DNA from: Actinomyces glycerinitolerans
Lineage (GTDB): Bacteria; Actinomycetota; Actinomycetes; Actinomycetales; Actinomycetaceae
NCBI RefSeq assembly: GCF_900098745.1
Contig: NZ_FQTT01000001.1
Span: 687,862 to 751,861, forward strand
Direction of reading: 5' to 3'
Length of the DNA stretch: 64,000 nucleotides
Under the pieces are notes generated by a model that made no database searches, had not been told where the DNA came from, and saw nothing but the letters and a program-made list of their open reading frames with translations. Position numbers and translations under genes: made by a program. Of this stretch, positions 16,633 to 25,843 are shown piece after piece. Position 1 is the first letter of the stretch. Every line of letters begins with the position of its first letter.

Positions 16633-17586
16633 CTAGGCGAGCAACTCCTTGGCGGCGGCCGTGATGCCGTCGGCGCTGATCCCCCAGTGGTCCATGAGCC
16701 AGCCCTCCGAGCCGGTGGGCGCGAAGGTGTCTGGGATGCCGATTCGCTTCACCGGCACGGGCTGGTTGGCGGTTACCAGTTCGGCGACCGCACCCCCGAG
16801 CCCACCGGCGGTGAGTCCCTCCTCGGCGGTTATGATCCGGCCCGTCTCACGAGCGGCGGACAGCACCGCGTCCTCATCGAGCGGCTTGACGCAGGCCATG
16901 GACAGCACGCGCGCACGGATACCCTCCTGGGCAAGTGCGTCCGCAGCGGCGAGTGCCCGGTGCAGCACGGTGCCATTGGTGATGATGGTCAGGTCGTCAC
17001 CATCGCGCAGCGTGGTTGCCCGTCCCGGGGTGAACACATAGTCATCGGCGTGTACGGCGGGCACCTTCATCCGTGAGATGCGGATGTAGACGGGGCCGTC
17101 GTGCTCGGTAACCGCCCAGCGGACGGCGGCGGCGGTCTCGACCGGATCGGCGGGAACGATCACCGTCATGTTGGGGATGACCCGCATCCAGGCCACGTCC
17201 TCCGCACTGTGGTGGGTGCTGCCGAGTTGTCCATAGGCCAGGCCCGGGCTCTGGGCGGTGAGCACCATGTGCCGGTATGAGTAGGCGGCGTCGATCTTGA
17301 CCTGCTCCATCGCCCGGGCGGACAGGAAGGAGCCGGCGCATGAGACGATCGGTAGCCGGCCGCCGCCCTCGAGTCCCGCGGCCACGCCCACCTGGTTCTG
17401 CTCGGCGATGCCCACATTGATAATGCGCTCGGGGAAGCGTTTGGCGAACCCCCCGAGCTTGGAGGAGCCCACGGAGTCGTTGACGACGGCGACGACGCGC
17501 TCGTCCGCTTCCCCCAGTTCCGTCAGGACGTCGGCGAAGGCGTCACGGCAGTCGTACAGGGCGTTCGCTTCGGCGATGGCGGTCAT
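16633..17586 (-). CDS. Transketolase, C-terminal subunit (pyrimidine-binding half)
   Basis: A 317-residue protein equal to the second half of a full transketolase. It carries the thiamine-diphosphate pyrimidine-binding region with the catalytic glutamate in NVGIAEQNQVGVAAGLE, then LGSTHHSAEDVAWMRVIPNM, followed by the C-terminal transketolase domain. Its start overlaps the stop of the N-terminal subunit gene by ATGA, so both halves are made together and would form one active site. Transketolase moves a two-carbon unit between sugar phosphates. A dedicated split version beside an isomerase, ketose kinase and importer indicates a catabolic role, such as apulose-4-phosphate transketolase, rather than the housekeeping pentose phosphate pathway. 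Confidence 0.93.
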   Translation of the reverse strand: MTAIAEANALYDCRDAFADVLTELGEADERVVAVVNDSVGSSKLGGFAKRFPERIINVGIAEQNQVGVAAGLEGGGRLPIVSCAGSFLSARAMEQVKIDAAYSYRHMVLTAQSPGLAYGQLGSTHHSAEDVAWMRVIPNMTVIVPADPVETAAAVRWAVTEHDGPVYIRISRMKVPAVHADDYVFTPGRATTLRDGDDLTIITNGTVLHRALAAADALAQEGIRARVLSMACVKPLDEDAVLSAARETGRIITAEEGLTAGGLGGAVAELVTANQPVPVKRIGIPDTFAPTGSEGWLMDHWGISADGITAAAKELLA

Positions 17587-18461
17587 GCCAGTGCCTCCAG
17601 TTCTGCTAGTGCCTGCTCCACCTCGGCGTCGGTGGGCAGCTTGTGGTGCCAGGCGACGGCGTCGGACATGAAGGAGATCGGGTGTCCCTTGTGAGAGTGG
17701 GCGATGATGAAGGTGGGTTTGCCGGAGGCGGCTGGTACGGCGGCGAAGGCATCCAGCAGGGCGCCGATGTCGTGCGCGTCAACATCCACCACCTCCATAC
17801 CGAAGGCGCGGGCCTTGTCATCCAGCGGAGTCAGATCGTTGGTGTCTTCCGTGGTAGCGCCCTGCTGGAGGTGGTTGCGGTCGGCGACCACGCAGAGGTT
17901 GGCCAGGCCGCGCTGGGCGGCGAACATGAGTGCCTCCCAGTTGGAGCCCTCCTGCAGTTCGCCGTCACCGGTCAGGACGAACACACGGCGGGGAGAGCCG
18001 TCCAGCTGGGCGGCGATGGCCTGGCCGACGGCGATCGGCAGACCGTGCCCCAGCGGCCCGGTGTTGGCCTCCACGGCATCCACATACAGCCGGTTGGGGT
18101 GGCCGTTGAGTCGGGACTCGGGCTGCACGAAGGTCTCCAATTCGGCCACATCCAGCAGGCCGGCTGCGGCGAGTGTGGTGTACAGGGCGCAGGCCGCGTG
18201 CCCCTTGGAAAGGATCAGGCGGTCGCGCTCGGGGTCGTGCAGGTTCTCCGGGGTCACATTCAGGACGTGGAGGTAGAGGGTTGCCAGTACGTCGGTGATG
18301 GAGAATTCACCGCCGAGGTGGCCCATGCGAGCATTCGCCACCAGTGTGAGGTCCTTGCGGCGGATGAGGCGCGCTCCCTCCTTGATGTGCGCGATCACCT
18401 CCTCCCGGCTCATGTCGGGCGTGGTGCGCCCGACTACGGGCAGTTCAACAGAAACTGTCAT
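17583..18461 (-). CDS. Transketolase, N-terminal subunit (diphosphate-binding half)
   Basis: A 292-residue protein equal to the first half of transketolase. The thiamine-diphosphate/metal motif is visible as VLTGDGELQEGSNWEALMFA ending in VADRNHLQQ. NARMGHLGGEFSITDVLATLYL and LSKGHAACALYTTLA match substrate- and cofactor-contacting regions of the family. It starts at 18461 behind AGGAG, 47 bases after the isomerase gene. It overlaps its partner subunit gene by four bases. Split transketolases of this length are known in pathways for rare sugars such as D-apiose and in some sulfo-sugar routes. Confidence 0.93.
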   Translation of the reverse strand: MTVSVELPVVGRTTPDMSREEVIAHIKEGARLIRRKDLTLVANARMGHLGGEFSITDVLATLYLHVLNVTPENLHDPERDRLILSKGHAACALYTTLAAAGLLDVAELETFVQPESRLNGHPNRLYVDAVEANTGPLGHGLPIAVGQAIAAQLDGSPRRVFVLTGDGELQEGSNWEALMFAAQRGLANLCVVADRNHLQQGATTEDTNDLTPLDDKARAFGMEVVDVDAHDIGALLDAFAAVPAASGKPTFIIAHSHKGHPISFMSDAVAWHHKLPTDAEVEQALAELEALA

Positions 18462-18508
18462 GGTTCTTTACTCCTAGAGCATTGGGCGTGATGGGGCGGC
18501 CCGGAGCC

Positions 18509-19492
18509 TCAGGCCATGCAGGTCAACAGCGCGTCCTGCACGACCCGCTGCGCGGCAAGCGGATCCTGGCGGGCCTGGGCGTCGGCGAGGGCGGCCTCGT
18601 CGAGGTTGTCCAGGGCGCGGTGCAGGGCCTTGAGGAAGCGGATGGAGGTGCGGGCGTTGTCCACCACGTCCTCCCGGAAGGGGAACTGGTCGAGCTGCCA
18701 GACCCCCTCCCAACCGTTCTTCTTCAGCGTGTAGAAGAACTCGAAGATCTCGGTGATGTGGACGGTGCCGACGACCATGTCGTCGTCCCAGCCGCGGTAG
18801 TTGTCGTTGACATCCATGCCCCACAGCAGGCCGTGGTCGATGAGCAGCTGGGCGGCCTCGGCCGGGGCCTCACCGCCGAACAGGGCGTGTCCGAAGTCGA
18901 GGAGCACGCCGACGTTGTCCACACCCATCTGCTGGATGCCGAGCACGGTCTTGGCCGCCGAAGACCAGAACATGTGCGTGCGGGGCTCGCGGGGCTTGTA
19001 CTCGATGACGAACTTCAGGTCGGGATTGGCCTTGGCCAGATCGCGCATGCCCTCCACGGCCAGCCGGTTCAGTTCCCGGTAGTCCACCTGGAAGGGGTAG
19101 TCGAAGCCGTCCTGCCCGGGCCAGATCTTGACATAGCGGGCGCCGAGTTCGCGCACGGCGTCGGCGGCGCCCTGCATGATCGCCATGGCTGAGGCCCGCT
19201 TGTCCGGGTCCGGGTTGGTGAAGGCGCCCATTTGGTGCTCACGCAGGTAGATGTCCGGGGTGACGCCGATGGCCTTCAGGCCGGTGCGCTCCAGAGCCGC
19301 CTTGACGTCGTCGAGGCTCACGCCGGCCGTGAAGGGGTAGTTCAGGTCCACGTAGCTGATGTCGCCGACCTCGGCGGCCAGTTCGATCTGCTCGATGGTG
19401 GAGCGGGGGTCGCCGTAGCCGTCGGTGGCGTAACGGTCCACGTAGGTGGCGAAGTTCCACAGGCCTGCGCCGAAAACGGGGGTGTCAGACAT
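18509..19492 (-). CDS. Sugar isomerase/epimerase, xylose-isomerase-like TIM barrel
   Basis: A 327-residue AP-endonuclease-2/xylose-isomerase-like TIM barrel. Acidic and histidine residues that could bind a metal are placed as in the family: [38 protein letters not shown] and WQLDQFPF. I start it at 19492, giving [12 protein letters not shown], because GGAG is nearby upstream; a frame extending to 19798 overlaps the kinase gene and reads as Arg/Gly-rich nonsense there. It sits between a kinase and the transketolase pair, so it probably converts an aldose to the ketose the kinase phosphorylates. D-apiose isomerase is the best pathway fit. A rhamnose-isomerase-like or epimerase activity cannot be excluded. 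Confidence 0.85.
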   Translation of the reverse strand: MSDTPVFGAGLWNFATYVDRYATDGYGDPRSTIEQIELAAEVGDISYVDLNYPFTAGVSLDDVKAALERTGLKAIGVTPDIYLREHQMGAFTNPDPDKRASAMAIMQGAADAVRELGARYVKIWPGQDGFDYPFQVDYRELNRLAVEGMRDLAKANPDLKFVIEYKPREPRTHMFWSSAAKTVLGIQQMGVDNVGVLLDFGHALFGGEAPAEAAQLLIDHGLLWGMDVNDNYRGWDDDMVVGTVHITEIFEFFYTLKKNGWEGVWQLDQFPFREDVVDNARTSIRFLKALHRALDNLDEAALADAQARQDPLAAQRVVQDALLTCMA

Positions 19493-19572
19493 TGTTTGTT
19501 CAACTCCAGTCGTTGTTGTGTCGGTGTATCGGTGTTGGTGATCTTGTCGGATGGTTGGTTGATGACCGCCGG

Positions 19573-21042
19573 TCAGGCGGGCACGGCCCGGGAGCGAGCC
19601 AGCGCGTCGCGCCATTGTGAGCGTGCGGCCGCGCGGGCACCGTCCTCGAAGGCCGGGCGGTAGCGACTGCCCTCCTGCTGCGCGACCGCCGGCAGCTCCC
19701 AACCCAGTCGGGTGAAGCCCATGAGGGCGGCACCCAGGGCGGAAACCTCCGCGTTGGCGGCCACGACCACGTCGCGGCCGAGCAGGTCCGCCTGGCACTG
19801 CATGAGCAGGCGGGAGGCGGTGGCGCCGCCGTCGGCGTGGAGAACCTGCAGGTCGGAGGTGTCCAGGGCGTCCACGACGTCGGCGATCTGGTGGGCGACG
19901 GCCTCAAGGGCGGCGCGTGCGACGTGGCCACGGCTCGTGCCGGCGGTGAGCCCGGAGATGATGCCAACGGCCTGGCGGTCCCACCAAGGAGCCCCCAGTC
20001 CGGTAAAGGCGGGCACCAGACTGACGCCGCCGGAGTCGGGCACGGTGGCGGCCAGCTCATCCAACTCGCGGCCGGGCTTCACGCCCAGCAGGCGGGCGGT
20101 CCAGTCCATGGCGGTGCCGGAGGCGACGATGTTGCCCTCGTGCCCGTACATGGGGGCGTCGGTGAGCCAGGCCAAGGTGGTGGACACCCCGGTGCGGACG
20201 GAGCGGTCCGTGCCGGAGGGAATCATCACCGATGAGCCCGTGCCATAGGTGGCCTTGCCCTCGGCGGTGTTGCGGCAGCCGTGGCCGAAAAGGGCGGCAT
20301 GGGAGTCCCCGAGCACACCCACGATCGGCACGCCGTCGGGCAGGAAGTCCAGCCCGGCGGTGACGCCGAAATCGGCGTTGGAGGCGACGACGTCGGGCAG
20401 CGCGGCACGATCGATGCCGAACAGCTCGCACATGGCGGGCGACCAGTCGAGCGCGGCGAGGTCCAACAGAAGCGTCCGGGAGGCGTTGCCGGCCTCAATG
20501 ACGTAAGCGGACTGATCGGTCAGGCGGCTTACCAGCCATGCATCCACGGTGCCGATGCGCACCGGCCCCGAACCGACCTGATCAAGCAGGTAGCGCATCT
20601 TGGGCGCCGAGAACATGGGATCCAGGCTCAGGCCGGTGGTGGAGGCGACGGCGAATTCACGCTCCGGGGAACGCAACCAGTCGCAGAACTCGGCGGTGCG
20701 AGAGTCCTGCCAACCGAGCATCGGGGCCAACGCCCGGCCGGTGACGCCATCCCAGGCGACCACGGACTCACGCTGGTTGGAGATGGTGATGCCGGCCGGC
20801 GTGCCCACGACCCCGGCCAGGCACTCCCGGATGGCGGCGCACTGGGCGGCCCATACGGCGTCCGCATCCTGCTCCACCCAGCCGGGGCGTGGGTAGGAGA
20901 CGGCGACCGGAGCCGAGCCGGAGGACAGGATCGCGCCGTCTGGGGCGATGGCGAAGGCCTTGGCGTTGGTAGTGCCCTCGTCGAGGGCGAGGACGTAGGG
21001 ACCTGCCGTTCCCCCGGGCGCATGTCGAGCCGCATCGCTCAT
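19573..21042 (-). CDS. FGGY-family carbohydrate kinase
   Basis: A 489-residue kinase of the FGGY family. The N-terminal phosphate-loop motif is [17 protein letters not shown] and the second domain has [18 protein letters not shown] followed by [16 protein letters not shown], with the catalytic aspartate in GDSHAA. The later signature [17 protein letters not shown] is closest to glycerol kinase and related ketose kinases. The start at 21042 follows AAAGGAGG. It leads a four-gene set with the isomerase and both transketolase halves, so its substrate is probably the ketose made by the isomerase (D-apulose or another pentulose). A glycerol-kinase-like sequence alone does not fix the substrate. 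Confidence 0.88.
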   Translation of the reverse strand: MSDAARHAPGGTAGPYVLALDEGTTNAKAFAIAPDGAILSSGSAPVAVSYPRPGWVEQDADAVWAAQCAAIRECLAGVVGTPAGITISNQRESVVAWDGVTGRALAPMLGWQDSRTAEFCDWLRSPEREFAVASTTGLSLDPMFSAPKMRYLLDQVGSGPVRIGTVDAWLVSRLTDQSAYVIEAGNASRTLLLDLAALDWSPAMCELFGIDRAALPDVVASNADFGVTAGLDFLPDGVPIVGVLGDSHAALFGHGCRNTAEGKATYGTGSSVMIPSGTDRSVRTGVSTTLAWLTDAPMYGHEGNIVASGTAMDWTARLLGVKPGRELDELAATVPDSGGVSLVPAFTGLGAPWWDRQAVGIISGLTAGTSRGHVARAALEAVAHQIADVVDALDTSDLQVLHADGGATASRLLMQCQADLLGRDVVVAANAEVSALGAALMGFTRLGWELPAVAQQEGSRYRPAFEDGARAAARSQWRDALARSRAVPA

Positions 21043-21146
21043 GCAGCGCCTCCTTTCCTGCGTGCCGAGCGCGACCAGCGCTTGGCATTTTTATTCCTCG
21101 TTGAATCTAGATGTGAGCCTAGCAGGTGCCGCCGTGGTTGGGAAGC

Positions 21147-21173
21147 CCCGGGCCGAGGCCGATTCGGCCCGGG
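21147..21173 (-). terminator. Terminator-like hairpin between binding-protein and kinase genes
   Basis: CCCGGGCCGA (21147-21156) pairs perfectly with TCGGCCCGGG (21164-21173), loop 7 bases. It lies 34 bases past the binding-protein stop. It would separate the importer transcript from the kinase-isomerase-transketolase unit, or only weaken read-through, as no clear T-run follows. Confidence 0.65.
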
Positions 21174-21206
21174 ACCTCCCCTGACCGCGGCGCGAGCTAC
21201 CGACAC

Positions 21207-22211
21207 TCACTCCTCTTCTAGTTCGAAGAGCGTGTAGCGATCAGCGTTCGACCCGTCGATCAGGATGCAGTCCACGAGCTGCTTCTCCTTCTTCCCGGTC
21301 TCGCCGTTCTTAATGAAAGCGTCCGCCTGCTCCACGGCCATCTCGGAGATGTGCACGGCCGGCTGCATACCGGTGGCTAGCATCGTGCCCTCCTTGATCG
21401 CCTTGACAGCATCCGGAGAGCCGTCGAAGCCGATCACCAGGATGTCGTCGGTCTTACCGGCCTGCTGCACCGCGGCGACGGCGCCCACCGCCATGGTGTC
21501 GTTGCCGCAGATGATCGCCTGGACGTCGGCGTCGCGCTGGAGCAGCGTCTCGACCTTCTGATAACCGAGCTGCTGGTCCCAGTCGGCCGTCTCGGTACCG
21601 ACCAGTTCCATGTCCGGATATTGGTCGAGCACGGAATGGAAGGCCGTGGACCTGACCTGGGCGTTGGTGTCCGTCTCCCGCCCGAAGAGCTCGTAGTAGC
21701 GACCCGCCCCCTGGAGGGTGTCCGCGAGCTTTTCCGCAACGAGCGCTGCACCCTGGGAGTTGTTGGCCACGATCTGTGCGGCGGCAAGGCCGGAGGTATT
21801 GATCTCCCGGTCGATCAAGAAGACCGGGATGCCCGCCTCAACGGCCTTGCGGACCGCCCCCTCGGTGGAGTCGGCGCCCGCGTTGTCCACGATGATCGCC
21901 GCGGCATTCCGGGAGATCGCGGAGTCGAACAGCTCGGACTGCTTGTTTACGTCGTCGTCGTGGGAGAAGGCGTCGGCGGTGTAGCCGAGCTTCCGAGCGG
22001 CGGCAACGGCCGCCTCGGCCTCCGTTTTGAAGAACGGATTGTCATGCGAAGGCGTGATGACCGCGAAGTAGTTGGAGTCACCGCCCGCGGAACAGGCGGC
22101 CAGTCCGGGCAGGAGGGAGATCGTGAGCGCTCCGAATGCGCCTGCGCGCAATACGGTGCGGCGAGGGATCGGGCTCATGGACGAGCTGATGGAGGTGATG
22201 GTAGATGTCAT
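21207..22211 (-). CDS. Rbs-type ABC importer substrate-binding lipoprotein
   Basis: A 334-residue periplasmic-binding-protein-like lipoprotein (class I, ribose/galactose-binding type). The N-terminus has RRTVLRAGAFGALTISLLPG followed by the lipobox LAAC, so it is secreted, perhaps through Tat given the twin arginine, and then lipidated. Core features include VITPSHDNPFFKTEAEAA, VFLIDREINTSG, AIICGNDTMAVGAVAA and ILVIGFDGSPDA, all typical of RbsB-like proteins. It is the last gene of the importer unit, 44 bases after the permease. A start at residue 12 (Met) is possible. Its neighbourhood suggests a pentose such as D-apiose or D-ribose as ligand. Confidence 0.88.
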   Translation of the reverse strand: MTSTITSISSSMSPIPRRTVLRAGAFGALTISLLPGLAACSAGGDSNYFAVITPSHDNPFFKTEAEAAVAAARKLGYTADAFSHDDDVNKQSELFDSAISRNAAAIIVDNAGADSTEGAVRKAVEAGIPVFLIDREINTSGLAAAQIVANNSQGAALVAEKLADTLQGAGRYYELFGRETDTNAQVRSTAFHSVLDQYPDMELVGTETADWDQQLGYQKVETLLQRDADVQAIICGNDTMAVGAVAAVQQAGKTDDILVIGFDGSPDAVKAIKEGTMLATGMQPAVHISEMAVEQADAFIKNGETGKKEKQLVDCILIDGSNADRYTLFELEEE

Positions 22212-22255
22212 GATGGGTTCCGCTTCTTCTCTGCTTGTTTCACAGTTCGACGGGA

Positions 22256-23377
22256 TCAGGCGGAGGCGTCGCCGGGACTGACCTCGGCCCGCTGAATGCG
22301 GGCGGCCTCCCGTTTGACTTCTTGTGCGGCCTGGGCGGCGGCACGAGAACGCTCGAGGCGCTGCTGCCCCTGGTCGAGCATCACGGCCAGGACGATGACC
22401 AGGCCCTTGAGGAAGGTCTGCCAGAACGAGGACACGCCCACGAGGACCAGGCCGTCGTTCAGGAAGCCGATGACGAAGGCGCCGATGAGGGCGCCCTTGA
22501 CGTCCCCGCGCCCGCCCGCAAGCGAAGCCCCGCCGATGACGACGGCGGCGATCGCGTTCATCTCATAGGTCTCACCGGCAGCCGGTGCGGCAGCGGTGAG
22601 TTCGGAGGCGATGATGAGTCCGGCCAGGGCGGCCATGCAGCCGGAGACCATGTACACCCGCATCTTGACCCGCTTGACGGGCACACCGGAGAGCTCGGCG
22701 GCACGCTCATTGCCGCCCACGGCGTAGAGCCAGCGGCCGAAGGGGGCGCGGGCGACCACCAGGGCGACGACGATCGCGAAGATGATCATCAGCCAGACGC
22801 TGGTGGGCAATCCGAGCGGCCGGGACACCCCCAGGAAGGAGAATCCCGTGTTGCCGAAGGCCTCCTCGCCCGCCAGGTCCGGGTAGGTGGCTCCCTTGGA
22901 GATGAGCAGCGCCGCGCCGCGCGCCATATACATGGTGCCCAGGGTGGCGATGAAGGGGGCAACGTTGAATCTGGTGATCAGCAGCCCGTTGATCGCACCG
23001 ACGAAGGTGCCCACCACCAAGGCGACAATGACGACCACCAGCACCGACGGGTAGGCGTTGATGTCAAAGACCGACAGGTGCATGCCCTTGAGCATGACCC
23101 CGGCGATAACGCCGGACAGGCCGACGATCGATCCGATGGACAGGTCGATGCCGCCGGTAAGGATGACCAGCAGCATGCCCAGGCTGAGCAGCGCGTTGTA
23201 AGCCACGTGCTTGGTCATGGTCACCAGGTTGGTGGCCGTCAGGAAGGAGTTGGACAGCGAGGCGAAGATGACGATCAGCACGAGCAGGGCGATGAAGGCG
23301 CGCTGCGCCATCAGAAACTCGCCGATGCTCCGATTGCCTATGCGCAGGCCGGACTTGTGGGTGGATGCGGGTGTCAT
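22256..23377 (-). CDS. Rbs-type ABC importer permease
   Basis: A 373-residue membrane protein of the RbsC/XylH family with about nine or ten hydrophobic segments. Family blocks include LLVILTGGIDLSIGSIVGL, VAPFIATLGTMYMARGAALL, ELSGVPVKRVKMRVYMVSG, and YEMNAIAAVVIGGASLAGGRGDVKGALIG near the end. It overlaps the ATPase gene by ATGA and is followed by the binding-protein gene. It has an extended, charged, Ala/Arg-rich C-terminal tail of about 35 residues. Confidence 0.92.
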   Translation of the reverse strand: MTPASTHKSGLRIGNRSIGEFLMAQRAFIALLVLIVIFASLSNSFLTATNLVTMTKHVAYNALLSLGMLLVILTGGIDLSIGSIVGLSGVIAGVMLKGMHLSVFDINAYPSVLVVVIVALVVGTFVGAINGLLITRFNVAPFIATLGTMYMARGAALLISKGATYPDLAGEEAFGNTGFSFLGVSRPLGLPTSVWLMIIFAIVVALVVARAPFGRWLYAVGGNERAAELSGVPVKRVKMRVYMVSGCMAALAGLIIASELTAAAPAAGETYEMNAIAAVVIGGASLAGGRGDVKGALIGAFVIGFLNDGLVLVGVSSFWQTFLKGLVIVLAVMLDQGQQRLERSRAAAQAAQEVKREAARIQRAEVSPGDASA

Positions 23378-24969
23378 GCTTGGTCCTCGTCCTTTGTGTC
23401 ACTCGTCGCGGCGTTGTCTGCGCTCGCGGTGTCGTCGTCGGTAGCTGTGATCTGTTCGCCGGTCGCGGCCATGACCTGGTCGCGGGTGGTGGTGCGCGGG
23501 TCGAAGTCGGCCACGATGCGTCCGCGGGCCATGACGATCAGGCGGGTGGAGGCGCCCAGCGCCTCGGACAGTTCGGAGGTGGCGAAGAGGACGCCGACCT
23601 TGGTTCCCGCCACCTCGGCCATGGTGGAGAAAATGTCCGACTTGGCGCCGATATCGATTCCGCGGGTGGGCTCGTCCATGAGCAGCATGCGGGGTGCAGT
23701 CATCAGCGCCTTGGCGATGACGACCTTCTGCTGGTTGCCCCCGGAAAGGGAGGTGATCCCGATGCCTGGGGACTCGGTCTTAATGCGGACGGCCTCGATG
23801 CCGTGATTGATCTCCTTGACCTCCTGCTTGCGCTTGACCTGCCCATTGCGGGTGAGGATGCGCAACGCCGCCAGGCTCATGTTGCGGCCCACGCTCATGA
23901 GTTGGACGATGCCGTCGGCCTGCCGATCCTCCGGGGACAGGACGAGTCCGGCGTCGATCCGCTCACCGATTGGAGCATTGGATATGTCCTGCCCATCGAG
24001 CAGGATCCGGCCGGATGCGGCGGTATGCCGTCCCGCGAGCGTCTCCAACAGCTCGGTGCGCCCGGCACCCATGAGCCCATAAATGGCAACGATCTCCCCC
24101 TCACGCACCGTGAGTGAGAGGTTGTCAACCGCGATGCGCGACGGGTTCGCGGGATCCGGCACCACCAGGTCCTCTATCTCCAGGATCGGCTCGCCGGGAG
24201 TAGCGGTGATCGCCGTGAACAGATCGGATTGATCCCGTCCCGCCATGGTCTTCACGATCCAGGGCAGGTCCACGTCCGCCATGGGCGCCGTGGCCACGTG
24301 CCGGCCGTCGCGCAGGATGACCGCGGTGTCCGCGATCTCGAGGCACTCGTCCATGTGGTGAGAGATGTAGACGATGGCGACGCCGTCCGCGGTCAGTTCG
24401 CGAATGATGCGGAAGAGCACCTTCACTTCCGTGGCCGAGAGCGCCGATGTGGGTTCGTCCATGATGAGCACGCGCGCCCCCTCGACGAGGGTGCGGGCGA
24501 TCTCGACGAGCTGCTGCTGCCCCAGCCGCAGGTCGCCCACGAGGGCGTTGGGGTCGATCGGCTCTTCCAGGCGTGCGAGCGCCGCGGCGGCCTGCTCCCG
24601 CTGCCGGGAGCGCGAGATGCCTGTAGGTGAGGCGATCTCACGGCCGAGGAAGATGTTGTCAACCACCGAAAGATTGGGACAGAGGTTGAGTTCCTGATGG
24701 ACGATGGCGACTCCGTGCGCAACGGCATCGGTGGTGTCGGTGAAGGTGATGGGCTCACCGTCGAGCTCGATCGTGCCAGAGGTCGGCGGCTGCACTCCGG
24801 AGAGGATCTTCATCAGGGTGGACTTGCCGGCGCCATTCTCTCCGATTAGGGCCACTACCTCGCCCCGGTGAATCTCGAAGTCGACGCCGCGCAAGGCGTG
24901 AGTCGCCCCGAAGGCCTTGGTGATGTCGCGGCCGGCGAGGACGACGGGGGCGTTCTCGCTTACGGTCAT
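23374..24969 (-). CDS. Rbs-type ABC importer ATPase (two nucleotide-binding domains)
   Basis: A 531-residue duplicated ATPase of the RbsA/MglA type. The first domain has Walker A GENGAGKST and the signature LRLGQQQLVEIARTL followed by LIMDEPTSAL. The second has the degenerate GLMGAGRTELLE loop, LSGGNQQKVVIAKAL and LLMDEPTRGIDIGAK. This asymmetry is normal for the family. It overlaps the DUF2291 gene upstream and the permease gene downstream by four bases each, so the set is translated as one coupled unit. Confidence 0.94.
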   Translation of the reverse strand: MTVSENAPVVLAGRDITKAFGATHALRGVDFEIHRGEVVALIGENGAGKSTLMKILSGVQPPTSGTIELDGEPITFTDTTDAVAHGVAIVHQELNLCPNLSVVDNIFLGREIASPTGISRSRQREQAAAALARLEEPIDPNALVGDLRLGQQQLVEIARTLVEGARVLIMDEPTSALSATEVKVLFRIIRELTADGVAIVYISHHMDECLEIADTAVILRDGRHVATAPMADVDLPWIVKTMAGRDQSDLFTAITATPGEPILEIEDLVVPDPANPSRIAVDNLSLTVREGEIVAIYGLMGAGRTELLETLAGRHTAASGRILLDGQDISNAPIGERIDAGLVLSPEDRQADGIVQLMSVGRNMSLAALRILTRNGQVKRKQEVKEINHGIEAVRIKTESPGIGITSLSGGNQQKVVIAKALMTAPRMLLMDEPTRGIDIGAKSDIFSTMAEVAGTKVGVLFATSELSEALGASTRLIVMARGRIVADFDPRTTTRDQVMAATGEQITATDDDTASADNAATSDTKDEDQA

Positions 24970-25619
24970 GACGCCACCTCAATAGAGACGGGGGTGATGA
25001 CGACGTGCGCGGAATCGGAGTATGCGAAGGCGCCGACCACCGTGATCTTCTGGCCGATCATGGAGTTCAGGTCGTTCTCGGTGAGCACTCCTGCCTTAAG
25101 GGGATCGTTGAGGGAGAGTCCCACCTGGGCGTAGTCGATCTGGTTCTCAAACATGTCGAAGGTGACCTCACCGGTAACGTCTCGCAGAGCCGTGCCCATC
25201 ACGGCGGGACCCGTCTGGACGGAGACGGTGACCCCCGAGGGCACGCCGTCGACCGCTAGGTTGACCTGGCCGAAGCCGCCCTCCTCCACAGTGCCGGTGG
25301 TGGTCACAGCGAAGGTGTACGCGGCCTCACCGTCCCGGTGGCCGAGCTCCTCGCTGGTGCCCTCCTCGTCCTCCTGGAGATCTTCGAGCAGCCCCGCCAG
25401 GTCGGTGGCGTTGTCATTGACGTACGCAATGGTGGAGTCGTAGTGCTCGTTGGCGTATGCGACGGGATCCGTCGATCCGGCTGTGAGCACGGCTTCCGCC
25501 TCCTCCGGGGTCATGAAGGTGGTACCGAAGAAGCAGATGGCGAGTATCACCACCGCTCCGACGACCTTGAAGATCACACCCCAGGGGCGCCCGCGTCGTG
25601 TCTTGTTAGTTCGTGCCAC
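24966..25619 (-). CDS. DUF2291 family protein, membrane-anchored, sugar-importer associated
   Basis: A 217-residue protein with an N-terminal basic stretch and one hydrophobic segment (VVGAVVILAICFFGTTFMTP, about residues 17-36). The rest is probably outside the membrane. It ends with a small domain resembling an OB-type barrel (IGQKITVVGAFAYSDSAHVV). DUF2291 proteins occur next to Rbs-type importers in several bacteria, but their role is not known to me. It is the first gene of the importer unit, overlapping the ATPase by four bases. A palindrome lies at 25680-25697 upstream. It may assist assembly or ligand capture, which is speculation. Confidence 0.7.
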   Translation of the reverse strand: MARTNKTRRGRPWGVIFKVVGAVVILAICFFGTTFMTPEEAEAVLTAGSTDPVAYANEHYDSTIAYVNDNATDLAGLLEDLQEDEEGTSEELGHRDGEAAYTFAVTTTGTVEEGGFGQVNLAVDGVPSGVTVSVQTGPAVMGTALRDVTGEVTFDMFENQIDYAQVGLSLNDPLKAGVLTENDLNSMIGQKITVVGAFAYSDSAHVVITPVSIEVAS

Positions 25620-25679
25620 CGCTTGAGCCTCCTCGCTCTGTCGTGGCGGATTCGGGACGATCCGCCTGCGTTGACATAT

Positions 25680-25697
25680 TCATTCGTCCATGAATGA
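25680..25697. promoter_or_regulatory. Inverted repeat upstream of the DUF2291-importer unit, putative operator
   Basis: TCATTC (25680-25685) and GAATGA (25692-25697) are perfect arms around 6 bases, 60 bases upstream of the importer unit's first start codon. The SorC regulator at 15546 is a candidate binder. It resembles the arms at 30826 but is shorter. Confidence 0.45.
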
Positions 25698-25780
25698 CAA
25701 CTCTAGTGTCGCCCGCGGTCTCGTTTCTGTCAACTTCATAACGGCGGTTGACTCCTGGGAGGGACACGAGCGCAGAAACA

Positions 25781-25815
25781 GCTCGGGGCCAACCGACGTT
25801 CGGCGGGCCCCGAGC
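25781..25815 (-). terminator. Rho-independent terminator after ribokinase gene
   Basis: GCTCGGGGCC (25781-25790) pairs with GGCCCCGAGC (25806-25815). The loop can form an inner CCG/CGG stem. Read leftward, the hairpin is followed by TGTTTCTG. It ends the rbsD-rbsK transcript, which makes that pair a separate unit from the importer. Confidence 0.75.
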
Positions 25816-25843
25816 TTCTGTGGCGCACTCACGCCGCTGCGGT

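Noticed and set aside
22235..23806. 523-residue frame opposite the Rbs-type permease and ATPase
   Set aside because: Same kind of shadow; Gly/Asp/His-rich with no domain.
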